Below are positions 11,659 through 23,600 of a stretch of DNA of 64,000 nucleotides, piece by piece (position 1 is the first letter of the stretch; each line of letters starts with the position of its first letter). Below the pieces are notes generated by a model. The model did not search any database and was not told where the DNA came from. It saw only the letters and a list, made by a program, of their open reading frames with translations. The stretch lies in contig JAZGTH010000122.1 in the NCBI GenBank assembly GCA_036877525.1, forward strand, positions 374,501 through 438,500. Direction: 5' to 3'. The translations under genes were made by a program, and so were the position numbers. The DNA comes from Chromobotia macracanthus (taxonomy: Eukaryota; Chordata; Actinopteri; Cypriniformes; Botiidae).

Positions 11659-14600
11659 CTGTTCAACAATCAAACGACATTTAGGTATAATAAAACACAA
11701 GTGTAAAAGTTATGCTAGGTTTTGTGTGTAAAGATGCTCATTTACAAATGTGTTAAATCTGTCTGAATTATATGAGTATAGAAGTGAAATACATAGTTTT
11801 GGTCATTTTATATGGGAAAAGGGACACAGCTGGCCAAAGAAAGTAAAAATAAAAAACACACACTTTTAACTAAACAAAATATCTATTTTCGATTTAAACC
11901 TCATATTTGTTGGGTGCCACAAAGTTGAGAGCTTCATCTGGATCATAGAGAATGGAGAATGCCAACTCTAATACTTCCTGTAAACACAAAGTTTATTTCA
12001 GCTATATAGTGCAGTTACAATAGTTACAATATTATTATATTATTACATATTATAGTTACATTATATAGTTATATTTTTGGGGGTGGAATGGAACACAGAA
12101 GCCAAGGTTTGGTACATTCCTCAGTTTTGGTGTCACGGTTCGATACGGGTTTGGAACAAAAGGAATAAGCAACAAATCCCCAGTGCTTGCTTTTTTCTGT
12201 TTATTTTGATCAGGCAGGAGTGTTTGGTCACAATCAGCTACATAACTGAAAAGCTTCTTGTCATATGAAAGTACAAAATAAATAGAACAATGAAAAATAA
12301 AACTTTTTAATTAAGAGACACATTTAACAAATACTTGAAGCCGGGATCCTCTACTACTGTAGATGGGCGTATTGCAGATTAAATGTATATGCCAATTGCC
12401 TTCGTAATAGCTTTGATCCTGTCTGCTCTCACATCTAAAGGCTGCCTAAAAGCTGCAGGGATTAGTTGTTGCACTACTGTAGTCTGTTTCTGTTTTCCTA
12501 ACTCCGGTGACTTGCACATCTGGATGATGTCGTCTGATATGTGTTAGCATATTGGTTGTATTTCCACTCACGTACCGTACAGCTGCCTTACAATGCTGAC
12601 ACACCACCATCGTCCTATCTACGACTCGTTCTCCTTTACTGCCGTACTTCACAGGAAACCCGATACTAAAATTTTAATTGGCTTATGAATATAAAGTTGA
12701 CTGAACTGATGATAGCTACAATACATTTTGAGTCATACCTGTCACTGCATGGGAAGGCTCCTCCATAACATACCTCCTAACTACCGTTATCCAGACCATT
12801 CCCACTCAGGCTCTGATCGACTCCGGGGCGGCTGGGAATTTCATATCCCACGAGTTTGCCCAACAGCACGAGATCGAGTTAACTCCTTGTACCTCCCCCC
12901 TTGCAGTGGATGGCCACCCTCTCGGAAGGGGCAGAATTTAACAGACCACCGTAGAGGTTAAGCTTCAGGTTGGTGCAATTGATTCTGAAACGCTAAAGTT
13001 CTATGTTATTACCTCACTGAAGTTACCATTGATTCTCGAATTACCCAGGTTGCAAGTATACAATTCTGTTATCTCTTGGAGAGAGGGACAAATTACCAAC
13101 TGGTCACCAACACTGCCTTACCCATTGCATAACTAAAATCTCCCCACAAGCCTCTGTTCCAGTTCCTCAGGAAGAACATACCAAGCCCGAGTCTAACCTA
13201 CCGTCTGAATACACCGATTTGAGAGAGGCTTTCAGTAAGACCGGAGCATCTCAACTTCCCCCACATCGAGAAACAGACTGTGCCATCGATCTCATACCTG
13301 GAGCAGTTACCCAATGGTAAAATCTTCCCATTGTCCCAACCAGAGTCAGAGGCTATGAGAGATTACATTCAGGAGGAATTAAGCAAGGGTTTCATTCGTC
13401 CCTCTAATTCACCCATAGCACAGGCTTTTTCTTTGTTAAAAAGACGGACGGAGGTCTGAGACCCTGCATAGACTATCAAGGCCTAAATGACTTAACCGTA
13501 AAGTTTCGTCCAAAAAAAACCCCTCTTCTTCTGGTGCCAGCCTCTCTAGAACAGCTGTGCCGGGCAAAGTATTATACCAAGCTGGACTTATGTACTGCTT
13601 ACAATCTGATCCGCATACGAGAGGGAGACGAGTGGAAAACTGCATTCTCCACGATGAGGGGCCACTACGAATATCTAGTAATGCCCTTCGGCCTAGCAAA
13701 CAGTCCGTCTGTTTTCCAGTACTTCATGAATGATGTGTTTAGAGATATGCTGGATAGATGGGTCATTGTCTACATTGATGACATCCTCATTTATTCTGAC
13801 ACGCAAGAGGGCTCGTCCATCCTTGTCCTCTAAAGCACAATCCATCTTTGAGGAGCTCAAGACCTGCTTCACTACTGCACCCATCCTCCGACATCCTGAT
13901 CCTGATCAACTCTGTTTATAGTGGAAGTAGACGCTTCGAATACTAGAGTAGGGGCTATTCTCTCTCAATGTCAAGGCTCACTTCCCAAGATATTTCCTTG
14001 TGCCTTTTATTCCCGGAAACTTTCTGCAGCTGAGCGAAATTACGTTGTGGGCAACAGAGTAACTGGCCATGAAGATAGCGCTTGAAGAATGGAGACACTG
14101 GCTAGAAGGCGCAAAACACCCCTTACCGTTCTGACTGACCACAAGAACTTGGAATATCTCCGTACAGCCAAGCAGCTAAACCCCAGGCAGGCTAGGTGGG
14201 CGTTGTTTTCACTCGCTTTAACTTCACTGTCACGTACTGACATACCAAGAATACCAAGGCAGACGCTTTGTCCCGTCAAACCAATGAAATCTCTACACCC
14301 CCCAATTCAGAGAACATACTCCCAGAGAATCTCCTCGCTCCGGTCTAATGGGATATCATTACTGAGATCAATCAAGTCAATGCCAAAACTCCTCCAACAA
14401 ATGATTGCCCCAGTGACCTGACCTATGTTCTAGAAGCTCTTCGTAATCGCTTGATTACACAAGTTCATGCATCCCCTAGCTCAGGTTATCCTGGTATAAC
14501 TGCCACAATACACCTTTTACAGAACCGGTTCTGGTGGCCTACCCTACCAACTGATACTATCTCTCACATAAAGAATTGTTCCATCAGCCAGACTTCTAAA

Positions 14601-17600
14601 ACACCTCGACAGCTACAAACCGGACTACTGCAACCTCTACCCACTCCACGCTGTCCCTGGTCACACATTTCAATAGACTTTATCACTGATCTTCCTAACT
14701 CGCCTGGGAATACAACCATCCTCACAATTATTGATTGTTTCTCAAAGGTCTGTCGTTTGGACTCAAAAGGACTCTATGGTTTGCCCGAGGACATTGTCTC
14801 GGATCGTGGTCCACAGTTCACCTCTCGAGTTTGGTCTTTACTGTTCAAGGGTTTGAATGTGAACATCAGCCTAACCTCAGGCTATCACCCCCAATCCTAA
14901 GGGGCAAACGGAGAGCCTCAATCAAGAGATCATTTATTTCCTCAGATCCTACTGCCAGCAGAACCAGGGTGACTGGAGTCGTTTCTTGATGTGGGCTGAA
15001 TACGCTCAAAATTCCCTGGTCATAAACATAGCCATGGGTATGGCTATTCACGAGAGACCTACGTTTGAAACACCCATGTAGACTCCAGGCGTCGGGGCAG
15101 CAATCTCCAGTACTTGGTGGACTGGGAGGGGTACGGTCTAGAGGAATATGCGATAGATATACTGGATCCTACCCCAACGGAGCAATTACACAGGACACAT
15201 GCGGGTAAACCGGCCCCTCGACCTCGGCGCTGATTTCCTCCTCGCGGCAGGAGACGCTTCCGGGAGGGGGGCTTTGTTACGGTCCCTGCTCCACCTCCTC
15301 CTCACCACCAGTGGGAGCCTTCTTCTGAATACTAGCGCTATTGTGGACTACATTTCACATAATGCCTCATTCCTGGGTTTGATCATTTCCTGCTTCCTAT
15401 TTGCACTCTCACCTGTTTCCCATTAACTCTTGTGTATATAAACCCTTGGCTTTTGCTAGCTCAGTGAATGTTTACTGCCTGCCCTGATTATCGGGCTGCC
15501 TCTCTTTTATGATTGTTTGCTGTCTGCCTCGACCCATGCCTGTACCACATTTACTCTTCTGTCTTGTTTTCGTTGCTCCTGTTTGCTGTTATCAACCCTG
15601 TCTGCCTGGTTTATGATTAAAACACTGAAAATGGATCCTCGAGAGTTTGACCCTTCATTACAATATATACTTTTGAAACTATGTGACATTTAGTCAATTA
15701 ACACGTGTTTAGATGCATAGAAGGGATTATAAACAAAACATACCGTATGTACATGTTTTAAAAAGTGGAAATAAAAATTATTAGCTCTATATTATTTATA
15801 ACTAATATTAAGATATTTATTTAGTAAATAATGTACTTCTTTCTTTTTTTTAGTTCTTATTCATGTTTTATTGAGACAAATATTAAATTGAAGCATGTCC
15901 TACAAGTGAAGTGACCATGACAGCTGTGCTTACAGTATTTTATGCCTGGAAAATATCAAGTTTCAAGACATGGGTCAGAAACAGAAATCTATGTTACATT
16001 AAAGTGAGCATTACACATTGTTTTTATGTCTTACCTTGTTCTGTTTAAGTGCGCTTTTCTCTTTCATGTGAGGACAGTCTTTCCCTGTCAGTACAGCTTT
16101 AATGTCTGACACAGCAACTGTATAAGAACAAAAGTACAAATAAATGATCATGATTTAAAGACACAGATATTGTTTTTTATTAATTTCTTTTTTTTTTTTC
16201 AGACAGGTTACTCACTTTTATCAGTCAACAGTTCAAAGGGAACTTCACCCTGTGGAGACTCATCCAGATCTCCGTAGTGCAGAACCTTGTGATTTAACGA
16301 CAGACGGCAGAACCAAAACTTTTCTGTGAAAGAAACCAAAGTAAGAATTAAGAAACTCTCGAAAACTATTAACATAAACGTTCTGTCATCGGCAGGTGAC
16401 ATCACCTTGTCTGCGTCTGTTGCCAAGTTTGCGGAAGCAGCCGCCCTCACACAGGCGATTGAGTCTCTGCTGTTTGATCAGTTCCAAGATCTCGGGTTGG
16501 ATCCGCTCACGGAGTTCACTGCAATTCAACACATACATTACATAAACAAACTATACAGTGAGTGATTCTGAAATAACAATAATGACCTGAAACACACATT
16601 ATGGGCGGAGACTGGAAGTCATCCTGGCTCATTCTCTCAGACTGTCGCAAACGCAGGATCTCAGCGTAGCTCAGACTGCGCAGTTTGACTCGCAGCTGCT
16701 CCAGCGATGAGGGCTTCATGGCCAGAGCTCTGGTGATCTGCTCTCTCCCCACTGTCATAACCTACAGACAAACAAACCCTGTTATGTCTCATCTTTCCTC
16801 TGAAAAAAGTTCTTTCTTTAACACACACACCTTGTTGAAATCTTCAGATGTGGCCCTCATTTCTTTCCATGTCTTATTGAGCAGTTGTATGCCGATGCAG
16901 AAAAACTCCTCCCAAGCATGCTCATGGGTAAAAAACATTGGATGGTAGTTGTTACATCCTTCATTTGCTGCGAAGACAAGGTATGTTTACATATGCAACT
17001 ATGTCATCAAATACAAGACGTCATTTGGAAATTAATGCCATAGGTTATTGGAATAAATGAACAGACTTCTTGATAAATACAAATCTGCATCAGAAAGCAG
17101 AGCAAGTTATGTTCCAAATGCAGTGAACAGATGAACTGAGTTAAACAAGATCTTCAAAATACTTACGCAGTTCTCCAACCTGTAGAATATCACACAGCAT
17201 GCGAGTCAGCTCAATGGCACAGCGGGCAAATGGGCACTCATGTTTTTCACGACTGCTGTTTTCTAGAACAATCTGAAAAAACAAGCACACCAGGCAGAGG
17301 TCTTTTAGCTTTCACAACATGTGTCAGGACTCACTAATTATCATAATCATACCCTAGATTTCAAGTCAAGTCAAGTTGAGCTTTATTGTCATTCCGCTAT
17401 ATGTGGGGACATACAGTGGAACGAAATGTCGTGCCTCACAGGACCACATGCTACATAAATACAGACATACAACAATGACGTGAAACAGTATAAATCTAAA
17501 CACAAATACTAACAGAATTAGATTATAAATATACTATATATAAAGTTGCCTATACATAAACTATTAAATACAAACTATACAAATGTTCCACATAAATATT

Positions 17601-20600
17601 GCACGAGGAAAAAGAAAGTCAAGCACTGTTCCTGGCTGGAGAACAGTACAAGATGATCTGTAGTGCATGGGCTTGTAAACATATGTTATGAGTCGTTTTT
17701 GTGGGATCTTTGCAGCTGTGTTCACTGTCCGCTGGAGGGTCTTGCAGTCTGCGGCGCTGCAGTTCCCATACCAGACAGTAATGCAGCTGGTCAGCACACT
17801 CTCAATGGTTCCCCTGTAGAACATGGTGAGGATTGGTGGAGGGAGACTTGCTCTTTTCAGCCGGCGGAGAAAGTGTAGGCACTGTTGTGCCTTTTTGGAG
17901 AGTGACGTGGTGTTGTTGGTCCAGGTGAGATCCTCTGTGATGTGCACCCCCAGGAATTTAGTGCTGCTGACTCTCCACAGTCGAGCTGCCGATGGTCAGT
18001 GGGGGGTGGTCAGTGGAGTTTCTCCTGAGGTCCATCACAACCTCCTTTGTCTTCTCCACATTGAGGGACAGGTTGTTCACGCCACACCATGCCGCTAGCT
18101 GTGCCACTTCCTCTCTGTAGTGCATTTCATCGTTGTTGCTGATGAGACCTACCACCGTTGTGTCATCAGCGAACTTGATGATGTGGTTGGAGCTGAACTT
18201 GGCAGTGCAGTCGTGGGTAAGCAGTGTGATGAGCAGCGGGCTGAGCACACAGCCTTGTGGGGCACCTGTGCTCAGTGTGGTAGTGCTCGAGGTGTTGTGG
18301 CCGACACGGACTGACTGGGGTCTTTCAGTTAAAAAGTCCAGAATCCAGTTACAGAGAGAGTTGTTAAGGCCCAGCAGGTGTAATTTATTAATGAGCTGTT
18401 GTGGGATTATTGTGTTGAATGCTGAGCTGAAGTCAATGAACAGCATTCTTACATAAGTGTTCTTTTGGTCTAAGTGGGTAAGAGCCAGGTGGAGGGTGGA
18501 GGAAATTGCATCATCCGTAGAGCGGTTTGGACGGTATGCAAACTGGAGCGGGTCGAGTGTGTTGGGGAGGCTGGTTTTTATGTGATTCATGACTAATCTC
18601 TCAAAGCACTTCATCATGATTGGAGTCAGTGCTATGGGACGATAGTCATTCAGACAGGACACAGGTGATTTCTTAGGTACCGGTATGATGGTTGTGGACT
18701 TGAGACACGTGGGGATGACTGCCTGGCTCAGCGAGATGTTGAAGATATCTGTTAGGACATCTGTCAGCTGTGCAGCACAGTCTCTCAGTACACGGTCAGG
18801 TATATTGTCAGGACCCGTAGCCTTGCGTGGGTTAATCCTAGACAGGGTCTTCCTCACTACGGCTGGAGACCGACAGAGTGCCTGGTCGGTGGAAGGTGTG
18901 GGCAGTTTTTGTGCAGGTGTGTCATTCTGCATTTCAAACCATGAATAAAACTGGTTAAGTGCATCTGGAAGGGATGTGTCATCATCACAGGCCTGTGGCA
19001 GGGGCTTGTCGTCAGTGATGGTCTGAATGCCTCGCCACAGGCTCCGTGAGTCTCTGCTGTCTGTGAAGTGCTTATTGATTTTTTGTGCATATGACCGTTT
19101 TGCATTCTTGATGCCACAGGACAGGCTGGCTCTTGCTGTTTTTAGGGCTTCTTTATCTCCTGATCTGAATGCCTCATCTCTGGTCTTTAGCAGCCCACGA
19201 ACCTTTGCTGTCATCCACGGCTTCTGGTTGGCACGTGTGGTGATGGTCTTTGTTACTGTCACATAATCAATGCACTTCTTGATATATGCACTCACTGTTT
19301 CAGTGTACTCATGCAGGTCGGTGCTGTTGTTGTAGGTGGCTGCCTCTTTAAACATGCTCCAGTCTGTAGTCTGAAAGCAGTCCTACAGTGCTGAGGTAGC
19401 ATCATCCGGCCAGACTGTGATGAGTTTTTGAACCGGTTTGGTGAGTTTCAACAGTGGATTGTATGCTGGGATTAGCATAACAGAGATGTGATCGGAGTAC
19501 CGGAGGTGGGGGCGGGGTTCAGCCCTGTACACGTCTTTCTGTGTTGTGTAAACAAAGTCCAGTGTGTTATTTCCCCTTGTAGCAAAGTTCACGTGTTGGT
19601 AGAACTTTGGCAAGACTGTCTTTAAGTTTGCGTGGTTAAAATCCCCGGCTATGATGAAAAAGCCATCGGGGTTGTTTGTTTGTTGATCGCTGATGGCGCT
19701 GTACAGCTCGCGAAGCGCATCCTTAGCGTTTGCACACGGGGGGATGTAAACCGCGACAATAACAATGGCCGTGAACTCCCGCGGCAGATAGAACGGTCTG
19801 CACTTCACAAACATAACCTCCACCAGCGACGAACAGTGTTTAGTCACTACCGCAGCATTATTACACCATTCTTTGTTGACGTACACACACAAGCCGCCCC
19901 CGCGAGTCTTACCAGACAGTAATGAATCCCTGTCCGCTCGGTAGCAGGTTAGTCCGTGCAGCTGAATGGCGGAGTCCGGTATGTTGTGGTTTAGCCATGT
20001 ATTAGTGAAAATAAACACACAACAATCCTTTGACTCATGCAGTGTAGACCGACTGAGTTGAATTGAGTCCAGTTTATTTACCAATGAGCGAACGTTTGCG
20101 AGCGTTAATGATGGGATCGCTGGTCTGGTGGGGTTAGCCCTTAGCCTAGCTCGTACACCCCCGCGCTTGCCACGTTTCTGTCCCCTCTCACAGCGCTAAT
20201 ACTGTCCTATGGTGTAAATGTTGATGATGTTAATATTCTGCAGTGTAGACATTTCAGATATTTATCTGGTGCCTGTATAATACATTTACATTTGGATCCA
20301 AAATCAGCTCCCTGCTATAAATACAGTAGAACCATATCTTCTACCACTATCCACCTAAACTGTGTCAATTCCTTAGCGTAAGAAATAACTTTGAAAACCT
20401 TGATAATGCAACAGGAAATGTTAACTTCCTCTTTTCTAACACCTTTGACACAGTTGCTCCTCTACACTTAAAGATAAAGGACAGCAGTCCAACGCCATGG
20501 TATAACAAGCATACCCACACCCTAAAAAAAGCAGCCTGGAAAATGGAGCATAACTGGAAGCAAACAAAACAGAAGGTATTCCGTACAGTATGGAAGGACA

Positions 20601-23600
20601 GTGTTTCAAATGACAAAAAGGGTTTAAAAAGCTCCAGATCTGCCTACTTTTCAAATAATTTAAAAGAAAATAAAACAACCCTAGATATTTATTTGATACA
20701 GTGGCTAAATTAACCAAAAATAAAGCGTCAACTGCTTCTGAGTTGTCAATAGTTGTCATGGCAGTGAAGATTTTATAAATTTCTTTAATAACAAAATAAA
20801 CACATTTAGACAAAAAATAAACATGCAAATGCCTGTAACACAATCACATCAGCTAGTGCATCATAATTTGCCCAAGGAACAACTCCAGTCATTTTCTACT
20901 ATAGATAGAGATGAAATGTCAAAAAAATAAAGATAACAGCAAGCAGCAACTGTGGGGCCAAGCACACCAGAGGCAACATGAGGAGCTAAGCATGGCATGA
21001 AGCACCAGATCAACTGCAACAATGAATAATTAAAGCAAGTTTAGGATTATTGTAATTGAAATAGCTGAAAAATCATTAATACAACCTCTGGTAATATGAT
21101 TTAATAGCTTATCACTTTTGCCCAATAGGTGGCACTGTTATCAAATCGATGTGGTGTGGTCAGTGTAAGGAGACAATTGCAAATACAAAGTTTGGTGTCA
21201 ATATATCAAAGCTTTGCAGAGATACCATTAAAGACATAATCTGGCATCATGCCTCAAATTTGTTGCTTCGCTATACAAACGGTTTTGTCTATTGTCTTGA
21301 AATCCATAACTTTTTGACAGCAAAGTCTGAAGATGATCTGACTCAATTTTGGTGAAAATCAGAATAACAGTCCATGAGGAATTTGAAAAAGTAAGTTTTT
21401 ATCATAAATCAATATGGCGGACAGGAAGTTTGACAGACTATGGCATAATTGGTATCTATGTTGTCGGAATGACCCACGGAATATTTTGCTATCAAAAGTT
21501 ATTAACAGTGTTGTAAATGTCGTTACTGATGGTTAATGAATGGTTTGTCATTCTTGACCAATAGGTGGCGCTGTTACCAAAGTGATGTGGTGTGGTCAGT
21601 GTGAGGTGACAATGGCACATACAAAATTTGGTGTTAATATGTCAAAGCTTTGCAGAGATACGCCTCAGATGCAGTTTGGCCTCTTTCAGGCAAATTCGTT
21701 GATGTGCTAAATGAAAGCCGCTTCGTATATCGACACAAAATCCAACTTTTTGCCAGCATGGTCTGAAGATGATCCAAGTCAAATTTGGTGAAAATCGGAG
21801 TAACCGTCAAGAGATATAGCCTTGTTAGTCAAATTCGTTTGCGCATTATTCGAGAATGGTTTGACAAATCAACTTCAATTCCATAACTTTTTGTCGGCAT
21901 GGTCTGAAGATGATCTGGTTTCATTTTTGTGAAAATCGGAGCAATGGCCTAGGAGGAGTTAGAAAAAGTAGGTTTTTTAGAAAATTCAAAACGGCGGGAA
22001 AATTTTCATGATTTTCATGACAATTTTGCTTCTAGCCCTTAAGATTTAAAAGTTATTAGCATAAACATAAGTGAAAATTTGGTGGTGCTAGAGAGTTTAA
22101 GTTAGAGACTTCAAATTTGCTATAGTTAATGATGGGACTGACCTCTATCAGTGTGCCACATTTCACAACTTTCCCACAAGCGGTTCTATGGGCTGCCATA
22201 GACTTAAAAGCGGAATAATAATAATAAGAAGAAATCTAACGGATACAATAGGTGCCTTCGCACCTTCGGTGCTTGGCCCCTAATAACAATATTAAGAAAT
22301 CTAACGGATACAATAGGAGCATATGCACCTTCGGTGCTTGGCCCCTAATAAATCATCTAAATCAACAAGATGTATGCTACATCCTATACCTATCAGGCTG
22401 TTGAAAGAGATGCTCTCTGAAATTATAGATCCTCTGAATAGTATTATTAATTCATCACTGGCGTTGGGATATGCCCCAAAACCTTACAAACTGGCTTTTA
22501 TCTTTTATACCTTATTTAAATAGGACAACCTGATCCCAGGTAGTAGTAAATTACACAAAATTTACTGAGGTGCTATTACTTTCAGAGTTGATTAAACATA
22601 TACAGGCAACAGAAAATTAATTTCTAGTGTTCTGTGCAGAAAACTGAATATTATTTACAACCATATTACTTGAAATCTATAGGCTCAGCAAATATTTCTG
22701 AGCATCTTCATGAACGTATTGAGTGTCAGCTGCTGCAAAAGCTTCAATGTTTGGCCAGATTCTCCTTCCAGCACCATAGACCAAAGGCTTATTCAATGCA
22801 GGCTCCAATTTGTGATCACTCAGTAATTCAAACACATCCTTTAGTCCTTTTTGAAAACAGAAACCACCATACCCATCTGCCTGTCCCTGATTGGATGTTA
22901 AAGCTGAAGATGTGTCAGCCAAGACAGCCTGACCATATTCAGGGCCTTCAATAACTGAAGCCCAGCTTCATCTTGTGATGACGTCTCATCCAGATTTAGA
23001 ACATTATGGCTTCATGTCTTTAACTCCCATCTCTGAAATGCTTTTTCTGAGGGAGGCTAAAGATTTTGTGGAGAGGACTGTCCACCAAATGTTTCTTCTT
23101 CACACTAAAATCATCACAATAAAAATAACAGTAAAAAGCCCTGTTCATTTCTATGGTTACGCATTCGTACACAAATCGTAAGAATCTCAAATAGAAAACA
23201 AGAATATTATACCAACCCACGTGAATTCAGGCAAATTACCACTTAATATTATATTATTATTAAGATAATGGATATAATTATAATAACAAACAATTTCCTG
23301 TTTTACATGTTATGCACTTTTTTTTACTTTTACCAATTACAGAAGACACTATGCTTTAAAAAAGCTTTGAGAAGCTACACAACAGAAAAGATGAATTTAG
23401 GTTCTTACTTTGATATATGTGTCTTGATGCGCTTTGGCAAGGTATAGCATGTTGTCAAGCGCAAGCATTCCTGGAGGAGTCTGAGTAAAATCCAGGGCAG
23501 GATTCACAGGATTCTGTGAACATAAACCTCAGTGTGTGACTACAAAGCATCATTAAATTATCATAATACAGCACAGAAAATACTATAAACTCTGCATTTA

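Noticed and set aside
12446..12652. BED zinc-finger segment as a domesticated host gene
   Set aside because: Only one short segment remains, without splice sites or the rest of a ZBED protein, next to hAT-like end sequence.
17958..19355. A 465-residue open frame on the minus strand as a possible host gene
   Set aside because: It carries LINE reverse-transcriptase motifs including FADD, is joined in frame to an endonuclease frame, and ends in LINE-type tail repeats.
22634..22954. Open segments on both strands as an extra exon or gene
   Set aside because: No ELMO similarity, no fitting phase and no recognisable domain. The flanking exons 11 and 12 join directly.
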